DNA of 64,000 nt, from positions 811,001 through 875,000 of the forward strand of contig JAFLBK010000001.1 of NCBI GenBank assembly GCA_017303335.1, in the 5' to 3' direction. The stretch is from Chitinophagales bacterium. GTDB taxonomy: Bacteria > Bacteroidota > Bacteroidia > Chitinophagales > Chitinophagaceae. The position numbers and the translations under genes were made by a program. The notes under the pieces were generated by a model that saw nothing but the letters and a program-made list of their open reading frames with translations, was not told the origin of the DNA and searched no databases. Below, one piece after another: positions 16,272 to 25,089 of the stretch (the stretch's first letter is position 1; the number at the start of each line of letters is the position of its first letter).

Positions 16272-18890
16272 TTATACCCACTCCTGGTAAGCGCAGCCGT
16301 AATGATAATTGGAGCAGCCGTAAAAAGCCCATTCTTTTCCGTTTTTAACTCCCTTACGCAATACCAGATCGGCTGTTTTGCACTTGGGGCATTTTCGAAT
16401 CGTTGCATGGGTAACACCCAATTCCAATTCGGTAATGAATTTAGACTTCAGATAACTATCGGTTACAAAGTAAACACATTCCTTTGCCCGGGTCATGGCA
16501 ACATAGAAAAGCCTTCTTTCTTCTCCATTCTCATACTTGTCGGCCTCACTTAATAACAGGTTCAATACTTCATCATCCGAAACGCCGGAAGGAAACCCGT
16601 ATTTGCCGGAATTACAGTTCAAAATGATAACAAAATCAGCTTCCAGGCCTTTGGCTTTATGAACGGTCATAAATTGAGCCGATAGCGTCAACGTTTCCCC
16701 CTGGTTGTTTTCGCATGCATAATTGATTATTTCCTTTTCCTTATCGATATGAAAAATACCATCCTCGTTTTTTACGCGGTCAAAATCAAAGGAATAACGG
16801 CCGAGTACCTGTACTGTTTTTCCCTTGGATTTGCCGGATAAGAGGAGTTCATCAAATATTTCTTTAATCGCATAGCTGTCATCCTGGTTATCAGTATTAG
16901 TATAAACAATCTTATACTGTGTCGATTTACCAGCGCTAAATCCCCGAAGTTGCTTTTTACTCTGGTTAGGGTTTTTTAAAATAAATGCACTTGATATCGA
17001 GAGGAGTGGATTATGAAAGCGGTATGTTGTTTCAATTTTGGCGTTCACGGTATAACCGAAATATTTATCAAACTCCTTAAAGAGAGCCAGATCGCTGCCA
17101 CTGAACCGGTAAATGGATTGCCAATCATCTCCCACACAAAACAGCTTGCAACCGGGGTTGCTTTCCTTTATTGCCTTTACCAGCTGATACCTGCCAATGG
17201 ATATGTCCTGGAACTCATCAATGATCACATAGTTGAATTTCCTGTTGTAGCGCCCAGTGGCAATATAGGATACCGCCTTGTTGATCATATCACTGAAATC
17301 GATCTCCTTTCTGGAGGCTAATAATTGCTGGTACTTTTGATATATTGGTGAAAGAATATCCAGGAATAATTTATTACGCTGCTTAAGAAAACTGTTTTTT
17401 GTTTCGGAGTTTCTCGCTTCCACATCCTCGATCGAATAGTTGTTCGACTTCATGAGTGAAATAAAGGATTGAAATAGCATAATCAGGTTTTCCACTTCCT
17501 CTTTGGCAGACTGGTTAATAATCTGCCATATTTCTTCCGGGGGTTTTGGGTGTAGTTTTATTCCCACTTCAGTAAGTCGCTTTGACAACTTGTCAAAAAG
17601 CTTGTCATCAGCCATTTCGTGGCTATATGTTTCGATCAATACAGTATTATATTTTGTGTGCAAGCTTCGTTTCCATTCGATTCCCTGCTTGTACTTTGTT
17701 GTTGCCTCTTGAAGGGTTTCTCCTTTAGCTTCATCAGCAAAAAACGGGGGTACCGTACCGTTTTTATTGATGGCAAAATGCTCAATATATATCCTGCGAT
17801 TTCCATCAAACAGCGTAAAGTCAGGCTTGTATTGCCTGTATGCCGAAGTATTGGTGTCGTGTTCGTAGGGATATTCATATTCGTACTTAAGTCCGTTGAA
17901 TAGTAAAAAATTGGCAATGCGGCATTCTTCAATACTTTTTACCACTTCTCTTTTATAGGTAGTGCGGTTATGTTGTCTAAACGGCTTCAGCCTGTACGTA
18001 CTAAAGTCCAAATCCTTTAAATACTGAATATACGCACCCTGTGTTTTAAATTCATCCTGTGTTTTAATGGGTTTCAGAAAGTTTGTGAAAAATGTTGTGG
18101 CTTTTCGAATGTATTCAGGCTCACGTAAAAGTTCTTGAAAGAATCCCGAAATCCGGGCTTTGAATTGCTTTTCATCGAAAATACTGGGCTGGCTATCTTC
18201 AACTTGCGTAATTACGTCTTTGCCGAACTTATGAAATGTTTTTACCTCGATCCCCGGTATTCGTATCCGGTCTGCCAGGTCTGATGCCGATTTATTGGTA
18301 AAGGAAATCAGCAAGATCTGATCGGCGGGTATCGCATACCGGTCTGTTATATATGCCACTTTACCAACAATCGTTGTTGTTTTCCCCGATCCGGCTCCAG
18401 CGATCACTATGCTGTTGTCTTCATCCGATATAATGGCAATCCGTTGATCCGTATCAAGTTTTCGGCCTTCTATATTATCAAAGAAATCTTTGTATCTCTT
18501 AAGTTCTGAGGAGATAAACTCCTTGTTGTATTTTTCCCTTAGGTTTTGTCCAGATTCGTAGAAGTTCAGGAACTGGTTAATTGCCTCAGTTTCGCTTTCT
18601 GGTAAACCACAGGATTCAAAATGTTTTTCATTAAAAACATCCCTTAACCCAGCATAGCTTTTTTTCCAATCGGCTAAGATTGATTGTGTAAAATATCCTT
18701 TGTCGAATGAATGGGTGTTTGCATGAAAGCTGGCATTTGCAGCGTGTATATTTTCTAAATGTGGGAGATAATAATCCAGCCAATTTTTCTGGTCTTCTAA
18801 ACGCTTACGTTGCTTTTGCTGTTCTGTTTTATACCAGAAAAAGGAAATACTTGCAATAAGCCCAAGTAGTAAAAAGCCAAACACGCCCAT
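16272..18890 (-). CDS. Membrane-anchored UvrD/HelD-like helicase with inserted nuclease-like domain and C4 zinc finger
   Basis: The 872-residue protein starts with a hydrophobic segment (GVFGFLLLGLIASISFFWY) that could anchor it in the membrane. Superfamily 1 motifs follow: AGAGSGKTTT (Walker A, about residue 165), IIDEFQDIS (Walker B), GDDWQSIYRF, and VHKAKGLEADFV with VAMTRAKE near the end. Between the first motifs lies an insert with IANFLLFNGLKYEYEYPY and YKPDFTLFDGNRRIYIEHF, which resembles a PD-(D/E)xK fold whose catalytic Lys is missing; this insert is known in helicase IV relatives. The last 40 residues contain CPKC and a later C/C pair typical of topoisomerase-type zinc fingers. It unwinds DNA 3'-5' by family inference. 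Confidence 0.85.
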   Translation of the reverse strand: MGVFGFLLLGLIASISFFWYKTEQQKQRKRLEDQKNWLDYYLPHLENIHAANASFHANTHSFDKGYFTQSILADWKKSYAGLRDVFNEKHFESCGLPESETEAINQFLNFYESGQNLREKYNKEFISSELKRYKDFFDNIEGRKLDTDQRIAIISDEDNSIVIAGAGSGKTTTIVGKVAYITDRYAIPADQILLISFTNKSASDLADRIRIPGIEVKTFHKFGKDVITQVEDSQPSIFDEKQFKARISGFFQELLREPEYIRKATTFFTNFLKPIKTQDEFKTQGAYIQYLKDLDFSTYRLKPFRQHNRTTYKREVVKSIEECRIANFLLFNGLKYEYEYPYEHDTNTSAYRQYKPDFTLFDGNRRIYIEHFAINKNGTVPPFFADEAKGETLQEATTKYKQGIEWKRSLHTKYNTVLIETYSHEMADDKLFDKLSKRLTEVGIKLHPKPPEEIWQIINQSAKEEVENLIMLFQSFISLMKSNNYSIEDVEARNSETKNSFLKQRNKLFLDILSPIYQKYQQLLASRKEIDFSDMINKAVSYIATGRYNRKFNYVIIDEFQDISIGRYQLVKAIKESNPGCKLFCVGDDWQSIYRFSGSDLALFKEFDKYFGYTVNAKIETTYRFHNPLLSISSAFILKNPNQSKKQLRGFSAGKSTQYKIVYTNTDNQDDSYAIKEIFDELLLSGKSKGKTVQVLGRYSFDFDRVKNEDGIFHIDKEKEIINYACENNQGETLTLSAQFMTVHKAKGLEADFVIILNCNSGKYGFPSGVSDDEVLNLLLSEADKYENGEERRLFYVAMTRAKECVYFVTDSYLKSKFITELELGVTHATIRKCPKCKTADLVLRKGVKNGKEWAFYGCSNYHYGCAYQEWV

Positions 18891-19096
18891 AACCTAATCT
18901 ATAGATTAAAACTAAGCACTTTTTTTCTTAAGCAAACAAGTTGATCGATTATTACTACCCGACTCCTTTTCAATCACTATTAGACTTGTACTCAGGGCGT
19001 TGAACCTCATGTAAACTACCCCCGGTATTCCCAACGACTGGTTGGCTGCAGCTTTATCATGGCACAATTCAGCCTCCGGTTTTTAATGCCACAAAA

Positions 19097-19136
19097 TTTG
19101 TGTCAACGTTTTCAATTTTGAAAAGTTTGACACAAA
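19097..19136. repeat. Near-perfect 19-bp palindrome around TTTGTGTCA
   Basis: The arms 19097-19115 and 19118-19136 are reverse complements at 17 of 19 positions with a two-base centre. The outer TTTGTGTCA half-site recurs nearby as TGTGTCAG and TTTGTGTCGG around 19158-19175. It could be an operator or the centre of a small inverted-repeat element. Confidence 0.55.
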
Positions 19137-19402
19137 AAAACCGGGTGGTGCGCTGTGTCAGTTTTTGTGTCGGAAAAATCAGAAAAGGGTTTACCTGGCA
19201 CAAAAAATACGGGCGTGATTTTCAGTCGGTTAGCCGCTGCAGGGTATAAGGCTGCCTGCAGCCAGTAGTTGGAGACATTGCGGGAAGGAGACTTTTTAGG
19301 AAATGCTCATTATTCAATTTTCAACGGCCAATGTTCAAGGCAATCACCAATAAACAAATAAACTACTAAACCGGTAAACTGATAAACCAATAAACATCAC
19401 AG

Positions 19403-19588
19403 GAGATTCTTCCATGCCTATCGGCAGGCAGGCTCCCCGCCAGGGCGGGATCAGAATGACAAAAAAGAAAGCGTGACATACTAATTGGGGGATTGCTTCC
19501 CCCGCCTTGGCGGGGTCGCAATGACGCTAGGGTAAGGAGATTGCGTCGCTCGCCCCTGCTCGCTCGTCCTGAGCGGAGTCGAAGAATG
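19403..19588 (-). repeat. Interspersed repeat, copy B (inverted relative to 15145-15326)
   Basis: This is the reverse-oriented partner of copy A with the same modules in reverse order and only scattered differences. The two copies face each other across the RRM and helicase genes, about 4 kb apart. Confidence 0.8.
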
Positions 19589-19862
19589 GCGGGTGGAATG
19601 TTCAATACTCAATTTTCAACGGCCAAAGTTCAAGGGAATCACCAATAAACAAATAAACTACTAAACCGGTAAACCAATAAACACCGCGAGAGATGCTTCT
19701 CCCGCCAGGGCGGGATCAGCATGACAAACTAATGGGGAGATTGCTTCGTCGTTCACTGCCTGCGGCAGTTCACTCCTCGCAATGACGTTTTGCGAAGGCC
19801 CGCACAAAAAAAAGGCAGCCATAGAGAATGGCCGCCGAAGTAAATATACACATGAGAATTCG

Positions 19863-20627
19863 TTACTGGTACTCGAAGGTTTGCTGCGAGTTGCCGTCGT
19901 TGCTGGTTAGGGCATAGCCGGCTGCATCGTAGGTATAGGCAATATTGACCGTTTCGTCGTTGGCGGTACCGGGAAAATCGAGGAACACCCTGGTTACTTC
20001 ATTGCGTGCGGTAAACTGCAGTGAGTAACCCGCGGGATCCAACACCCAGTTGATGGCCCGGGGATATACCGGCTTTTTTGTTCCGTAGGTTATTTCGGTA
20101 ATCACAGGAAACATACCGTCGCCCGCCACCCGCGTCAGATTGCCATTGGTATAGCTGAGGATATAGTTTATTTCCACGCCACCCAGCATCGTCATTTTGA
20201 TCTTGCTGACCTGGTTGTTGCTGACTGTATAATCCAGCACATTGTCTTCATTGAGTGTTCCGGGAAGGCCACCGCTGATGTCCCAGCTTTTCTGGGTGCC
20301 GTTCACGGGGATATTGTTCACATAGGCGTAGGTGTACACATTGCGTACATCGGCATCCTGCTGTTCCAGCTTTACCAGGTTACCGGCCGCGTCATAGGTG
20401 AGTTGTACAAACTCCTTGTTGTCGGTACTCTTGTACGAGAGCAACCTGCCGGCCGCATCGTAGGTAATGTTGTAAACGGTGGTGGCTCCCGCCTCTGTTT
20501 TCGTAACCTTCTTCAGTTTCTTCTCTGTAACAGGGGTTGGGTTAACGGGCGAGGGATCGCTTTTTTTGCAGGCCGCGAACATAAAAAGGGCCGACATCGC
20601 CGAAGCGAAAAAAAGTTTTTGTTTCAT
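19863..20627 (-). CDS. Lipoprotein with RHS/YD-like repeats
   Basis: From ATG at 20627 the product has a lipoprotein signal with FMFAACKKSD, so the mature protein should be anchored by a lipidated Cys. The body contains at least three copies of a YDAAGRL/YDAAGNL/YDAAGYAL motif spaced through about 230 residues, a YD-repeat-like pattern found in Bacteroidota lipoproteins. The longer frame upstream of this ATG shows no leader and is ignored. The function is unknown. A similar protein occurs at 31425-32198 in this window (CKKED lipobox and comparable length), suggesting a paralogous family. Confidence 0.75.
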   Translation of the reverse strand: MKQKLFFASAMSALFMFAACKKSDPSPVNPTPVTEKKLKKVTKTEAGATTVYNITYDAAGRLLSYKSTDNKEFVQLTYDAAGNLVKLEQQDADVRNVYTYAYVNNIPVNGTQKSWDISGGLPGTLNEDNVLDYTVSNNQVSKIKMTMLGGVEINYILSYTNGNLTRVAGDGMFPVITEITYGTKKPVYPRAINWVLDPAGYSLQFTARNEVTRVFLDFPGTANDETVNIAYTYDAAGYALTSNDGNSQQTFEYQ

Positions 20628-20941
20628 GGCTGATTTGTTTTTGGGTATACTTTCGGATGCAATGTTACAGGAGGGCGTTAAACCGCTGAACGCCCCGGGT
20701 GATGAACTGATCTTTCCGACGGATGAATTGTAACTAAACAAGCCCGCGGCGTTGGGATGGGAAATGTTCAACAAGCAATACTCAACGATCTAGGAGGCTA
20801 CCAGTAAACAAATAAACCACTAAACCAGTAAACAGATAACCCCACCCAACATCTTAAACTTTCTATAACAATCTTCCCCGAAACCAGCCCGCCTTTTGCC
20901 TTTCCCGGCCATGTCTATTGATAACAATAAAAACACGAACC
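20628..20941. other. Divergent intergenic region with AT-rich repeat units
   Basis: The region separates two divergent lipoprotein genes and must carry both promoters. At 20799-20838 it holds another copy of the AGTAAACAAATAAACCAC-type units that occur beside the 15 kb and 19 kb repeats. Confidence 0.5.
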
Positions 20942-21391
20942 ATGAAAAAGATCTTTACCTATTCATTACTGGTGGTACTGGCAGCCGTTGTATTTACCAG
21001 TTGCCGGAAAGAAAAAGTGTACTATGATGACCATTCATACTGGTTTTCGCAGGAGCGGGGCGATGTGGTATACAGCAGTAACGCCTGCGGGTTCTATGTG
21101 GTGGAAACCAATTATGGTTACACCATTATTCAAAACCTCGATGGATTGCGAACCTACGATGGCGATATCGTGTATGGCGACTTCGGCGCTTACGGTACCC
21201 GTACTTTCTATAATTATTCCGCCGATGTGCTCACCCGGGGAAACGTGGTGGAATACGATCTTTCGTACAGCCAGGCCCAGGCCGCGATTGATTACTATTG
21301 CCCCTACGGTAAAACAAACGGGCTGAAGATCCGGGAAAGCGCAACGGCACACCATAAAGCCGCCAGAACCGTAGCTCCGTTGAAACAATAA
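20942..21391 (+). CDS. Small lipoprotein of unknown function
   Basis: The 149-residue product from ATG at 20942 begins MKKIFTYSLLVVLAAVVFTSCRKE, a clear lipoprotein signal with the modified Cys in TSCRKE. The mature protein is rich in Tyr, Gly and Asp (NYGYTIIQNLDGLRTYDGDIVYGDF) and ends with a basic stretch. I do not recognise the family. It is followed within 20 bases by a perfect hairpin. Confidence 0.7.
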   Translation: MKKIFTYSLLVVLAAVVFTSCRKEKVYYDDHSYWFSQERGDVVYSSNACGFYVVETNYGYTIIQNLDGLRTYDGDIVYGDFGAYGTRTFYNYSADVLTRGNVVEYDLSYSQAQAAIDYYCPYGKTNGLKIRESATAHHKAARTVAPLKQ

Positions 21392-21410
21392 CAGGATCTT
21401 TCACTGTTTC

Positions 21411-21435
21411 ATAGCCCCGCCTGCAGCGGGGCTAT
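21411..21435. terminator. Hairpin, probable terminator without T run
   Basis: A perfect 10-bp GC-rich stem (21411-21420 with 21426-21435) closes a five-base loop 20 bases after the lipoprotein stop. There is no T tract after it, so efficient intrinsic termination is uncertain. Confidence 0.5.
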
Positions 21436-21612
21436 GCCGTTTGGGATGGCGTTGAAAGTTTAGTACATAATTGCAGGCAGGACGCCAATAAACCCTATAC
21501 GCCTGAATAAGAAAACGACCAGCAGGAAGCGTCCCGGGCCGCTGGTGGATTCGGCCGTAACCCGGAGCTGAAAGCTCAGCAATTGTGGTTATATTCAATA
21601 GAAAGTTCTGCC

Positions 21613-23058
21613 ATGATTCAACAAGCCGCCATCGCTGCATTCCTTTTTTTGTCTTTCCCCGCTTTTTCCCAATCACCGGAAACGGCCGCCCAAAAACTGG
21701 ATTCCATTTTTTCGGTGTACACCAACCAAACGCCCGGCGCCGCCGTAGCCATCGTAAAAGACGGAAGGGTTGTATTTAAAAAGGGCTATGGCATGGCCGA
21801 CCTGGAGCAGGATAAACCCATCACCCCGCAAACCGTTTTCAACATCGCTTCCGTTTCCAAACAGTTTACCGCTTTTGCCATTTACCTGCTCGAGAGCGAG
21901 GGCAGGCTCTCGTTCGAAGACGATATCAGAAAATACATTTCTGAATTGCCCGCTTACAGCAAGCCCATCCGTATCCGGCACCTGCTTTCGCATACAAGCG
22001 GCCTGCGGGATCAATGGGCCCTGTTGGGACTGGCCGGCTGGCGGCAGGATGATGTGTTTACCACCGAACAGATCCTGAAACTGCTGGCCCGCCAAAAAGA
22101 ACTCAATCACGTTCCGGGTACCACCTTCAGTTACTGCAACAGCGGCTATACCCTGCTCGCCGAAATCGTTCGCCGCGTCAGCGGTAGAAGTTTTGCCGAT
22201 TATACCCGCGAAAAGATCTTTACCCCGCTGGGCATGACGAACACCCGGTTTTACGATAACCACGAAAGCCTGGTTAAGAACAGGGCCCAATCCTACGAAC
22301 GCGTGGGCAACACCTACTACCTCAAACCGATCAATGTTTCCACAGCCGGCCCTTCCAACCTGATGACCACCGTGGAAGATCTTACCAAATGGGTACTCAA
22401 CTTTGAGAACCCTGTAGTAGGAAACGCAAAGATGATACAGGCTTTTAACGAGCCTTCCTGTTTCGACGACGGCAAAAAAGTAGTGATGCGAATATTTGGT
22501 CCGGGCGACAGCTTGTTCCAGGCCAAGGGGCAAAACCTGGGCAGCCATAAAGGCGTACCGATGATCACCCACGGCGGTCATACGGCCGGCTTCCGCACAT
22601 TCATGGGTCGTTTCCCCGGGCAGCGGCTTGCCATCATTGCCCTCAGTAATGATGAACACAATGAACGGCTGAACGCCCGCTGGCAGCTGGCCGACTATTA
22701 TATCAAAGACCACTTACAGGAAGAGCCAGCAGCAAGCCCCGCTGCCACTGTTCCGAAACCGGCACCGGCGCCGCCAGTATATACAACAGGTCTCCGGCAA
22801 TTTGAGGGAGACTACCACAACGATGAATTGCTGACCAGCTACTCCATTGAAGTACGGAATGATCTGCTTGTCATGACACATATGCGGCTGCCTGATCTTG
22901 TATTGAAAAGAACCGGCGAAAACAGATTCTCGGGTTCTGGTCCGCAAACGTTTCCCTTCGAGCTGGAATTCCTGAAAAGCGAAACAGGGACGATCACGGG
23001 TTTCCTGATCTCCAACTTCGGGGTGAAGAATATGCTGTTCGCAAAAAAAGGCCGTTGA
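21613..23058 (+). CDS. Secreted serine beta-lactamase-like hydrolase (class C/PBP4* fold)
   Basis: From ATG at 21613 the 481-residue protein has a signal peptide ending near FPAFSQS. The active-site motifs of the class C beta-lactamase/DD-peptidase fold are present: SVSK (SxxK, about residue 78), YCN (YxN) and HGGHTAG (HxG). This family includes esterases, D-aminopeptidases and penicillin-binding proteins, so beta-lactam resistance should not be assumed. A proline/alanine-rich linker (PAASPAATVPKPAPAPP) leads to a C-terminal beta domain of about 100 residues. It appears to be a single-gene transcript. Confidence 0.88.
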   Translation: MIQQAAIAAFLFLSFPAFSQSPETAAQKLDSIFSVYTNQTPGAAVAIVKDGRVVFKKGYGMADLEQDKPITPQTVFNIASVSKQFTAFAIYLLESEGRLSFEDDIRKYISELPAYSKPIRIRHLLSHTSGLRDQWALLGLAGWRQDDVFTTEQILKLLARQKELNHVPGTTFSYCNSGYTLLAEIVRRVSGRSFADYTREKIFTPLGMTNTRFYDNHESLVKNRAQSYERVGNTYYLKPINVSTAGPSNLMTTVEDLTKWVLNFENPVVGNAKMIQAFNEPSCFDDGKKVVMRIFGPGDSLFQAKGQNLGSHKGVPMITHGGHTAGFRTFMGRFPGQRLAIIALSNDEHNERLNARWQLADYYIKDHLQEEPAASPAATVPKPAPAPPVYTTGLRQFEGDYHNDELLTSYSIEVRNDLLVMTHMRLPDLVLKRTGENRFSGSGPQTFPFELEFLKSETGTITGFLISNFGVKNMLFAKKGR

Positions 23059-23203
23059 TGCTATCCTTCCTTTTTCTCAGTAATGCTTCGCACCGGGCCC
23101 TATAGCTGGCCGGGAAGTGGAATACTGATCATCTTCACAGCCCAATCCCCCAAGGGTCATTGTTCCGGCTTACCGGCCTGTATACCTTTACCAAAAAGCG
23201 GAA

Positions 23204-24010
23204 ATGAGCAGGTATGTAGTAGTATATGGTCTGCTCCTGTGGATGGGTTTAAGTAGTTGCAAAACCTTGTTCAATATGCAGCTACCGCCGGCGGTAAACG
23301 ATAGTTTCCGGTCCGGTAAGATCTATCCCCGGCCGCTTCACCAAACGGGTACCTCGGTACTGGGTTACCGGGTTATCAGCGATTCCACCCTTGCCTGTAC
23401 CCGGGGCGATACGGTTGTAAGTGCGGGCATCATCTTACCCCGTTCGCGGCTGACCGGGGTGAAAACAACCCAAAGCCGTGTTTTCGGCAGCGATAGCCTG
23501 GTATACCGGCTGCGCTACAGCACCCAGGATATTTACCTGTTGGCCGAAACACATTCCATCCTCGGTGATATCATCCTGCCACCCGACAAATACAAGCGCA
23601 GTTACAGCAATGAGGAACCGCCACAGGTAACCTATTACTACCGTTATTTCAGCGGCTCCTTTATATATGATGTTCAAAAAGATTCGGCCCGCTTTTACTT
23701 TGAGGAGATAAAGGCTAAAAAAGATCCCGACGCGGCTTTCATTCACGGCCGCATTTACTACAGCAACGATTCACTGGTTGTACAGACTTATTATATTCCT
23801 TCCACGAAAAAAGAAGAGCAGGCTAACATCGTTTACCTGCTGGAGGGTTTTGGTTTTTACAAGCAAGGCCGCCTGCTGGGCTTCCTGCAACATGCGCCCC
23901 TGGTTGAACCCGGCCGCGAAAAGCTGCATCTCCGCAGTGATGCCAGCGCCGAGGAACAATTGCTGATCGCCGTGTATGCAACCTTGTGGTACGACCAGTA
24001 TTACAAATAA
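23204..24010 (+). CDS. Lipoprotein of unknown function
   Basis: The 268-residue product begins MSRYVVVYGLLLWMGLSSCKTL, a lipoprotein signal with the modified Cys in SSCKT. The rest is soluble and rich in Tyr and Ser with several beta-like stretches (YYYRYFSGSFIYDVQKDSARF). No known domain is recognised. A hairpin with T/A-rich flanks (24050-24079) follows and separates it from the convergent T9SS gene. Confidence 0.65.
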   Translation: MSRYVVVYGLLLWMGLSSCKTLFNMQLPPAVNDSFRSGKIYPRPLHQTGTSVLGYRVISDSTLACTRGDTVVSAGIILPRSRLTGVKTTQSRVFGSDSLVYRLRYSTQDIYLLAETHSILGDIILPPDKYKRSYSNEEPPQVTYYYRYFSGSFIYDVQKDSARFYFEEIKAKKDPDAAFIHGRIYYSNDSLVVQTYYIPSTKKEEQANIVYLLEGFGFYKQGRLLGFLQHAPLVEPGREKLHLRSDASAEEQLLIAVYATLWYDQYYK

Positions 24011-24049
24011 CCAATACGCTCTTCCAGCCAGCAATAAACCAGGCAAAAA

Positions 24050-24079
24050 AAGGCGCCGGCTTTCCAGGGCCGGCACCTT
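24050..24079. terminator. Bidirectional terminator between convergent genes
   Basis: An 11-bp stem (24050-24060 with 24069-24079, one G-U pair when read on the minus strand) is preceded by a run of A residues at 24045-24051, giving a T run after the hairpin for minus-strand transcription. It lies between two convergent genes. Confidence 0.65.
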
Positions 24080-24117
24080 CGAACAACCAATCGGTCTTTC
24101 ATGGCGAACAAAAGTCC

Positions 24118-25065
24118 TTATTGTATGACGGCTCTTCCACTTAATTCCTTGTTCCCTGCCAACCGGAGCAGGTAAGATCCGGGTAAAAGCGGCTTTAGTT
24201 GTACCGGGATATTATCCTGGATGGATTGCTGCTGCACCAGCCTGCCGTTCATATCGTAAACATGCAACTGATCCGCTTTACCGATCCCTGTTACCAGCAC
24301 ACTCACCGGTCCGGTAGACGGCACCGGCCAGATTTGCATGCTTGCCTGGTTGCTTTCGCCGTTTACCCAGCGTATGACCGAGTGCAGCGTTCTGCCATCG
24401 ATATCTTCCTGCTTCAGCCGGTAATAGGCCTTCCCCGCAAAGTCATTGTTATCCGGGTAGCGGTACTTTAGGGGTTGGTTGCTGTTTCCACCGGCTGCAG
24501 CGGTTGACACAAACCCGATCGTACGGAAATCGCTTTCATTTTCTTTCTTCCGCTCAATATGAAATCCCCGGTTGCTGATCTCCTGCACGGTTTTCCAGTT
24601 CAGCTGTACCTGGTTCTTACCGGTACGTTTGGCGTAGAATTCGAGTCCGCTCACCGGCAAGGCGCTTCCGCTGCTATAGGGTTGAAGAATACCCTGCGTA
24701 AGCATATTGTTGGCATTGACATACGTAAGGCTGGCAAACTCCCCTACCGTGAATTCGAGCAGGGTGCTACCCGCGATGAATGTGGTTCCTGCATTATCGA
24801 TTCCATTGCCGCTGCTCAGTGTTACATTGTTGATGAAGGGTATGCTGCTTGTGGTACCCGCGTCGGGCTGCAGGAAATCCTGCGTGTACAGGAAACCACT
24901 ACCGCTTATACTACTTACCAGCAAACCACCGAGCGCATCTTCCAGCACAATAGCTCCCGCCGCTTTGTGGTTGCCGCCGCTGTTGATTGTTTGCGGAACC
25001 AGCTGCTGTGCTTTTGCAGTCAGCGTTATGCACAATCCTGCAACGACCATGATCTTTTTACACAT
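24118..25065 (-). CDS. Secreted protein with type IX secretion C-terminal sorting domain
   Basis: The 315-residue protein has a signal peptide (MCKKIMVVAGLCITLTAKAQQ), a beta-rich middle part with LEFYAKRTGKNQVQLNWKTVQEISNRGFHIERK (a fibronectin-like pattern common in these proteins), and a C-terminal domain of about 75 residues containing IWPVPSTGPVSV, VYDMNGRLVQQQ and GSYLLRLAGN. That last part is the type A sorting domain that directs export by the type IX (Por) system and surface attachment. Presence of this domain places the organism in a T9SS-bearing Bacteroidota lineage. It follows the 25090-26019 gene on the same strand and may be co-transcribed with it. Confidence 0.88.
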   Translation of the reverse strand: MCKKIMVVAGLCITLTAKAQQLVPQTINSGGNHKAAGAIVLEDALGGLLVSSISGSGFLYTQDFLQPDAGTTSSIPFINNVTLSSGNGIDNAGTTFIAGSTLLEFTVGEFASLTYVNANNMLTQGILQPYSSGSALPVSGLEFYAKRTGKNQVQLNWKTVQEISNRGFHIERKKENESDFRTIGFVSTAAAGGNSNQPLKYRYPDNNDFAGKAYYRLKQEDIDGRTLHSVIRWVNGESNQASMQIWPVPSTGPVSVLVTGIGKADQLHVYDMNGRLVQQQSIQDNIPVQLKPLLPGSYLLRLAGNKELSGRAVIQ

Positions 25066-25089
25066 GATGTATGATTATCGGGTTTAGAA

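Larger units (their letters stand above)
18891..19862. other. Long non-coding, repeat-rich region
   Basis: There is no credible gene in this 970-base stretch. It contains a 40-base palindrome and related TGTGTCA motifs (19097-19180), AAACTACTAAACCGGTAAAC-type AT-rich units (19344-19396 and 19640-19683), inverted repeat copy B (19403-19588) and a shorter related module (about 19690-19790). The promoter of the helicase gene must lie at its left end. Confidence 0.6.

Noticed and set aside
15145-19588. A transposon bounded by the long inverted repeats
   Set aside because: There is no transposase between them, both enclosed genes look like ordinary chromosome genes, and the repeat modules resemble dispersed intergenic repeats.
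21673-22713. A 346-residue minus-strand open frame
   Set aside because: It is the complement of the serine hydrolase gene, which has intact active-site motifs.
21613-23058. Calling the serine hydrolase a beta-lactamase resistance gene
   Set aside because: SxxK, YxN and HxG are shared with esterases and peptidases; the linker and extra C-terminal domain point away from a true AmpC enzyme.
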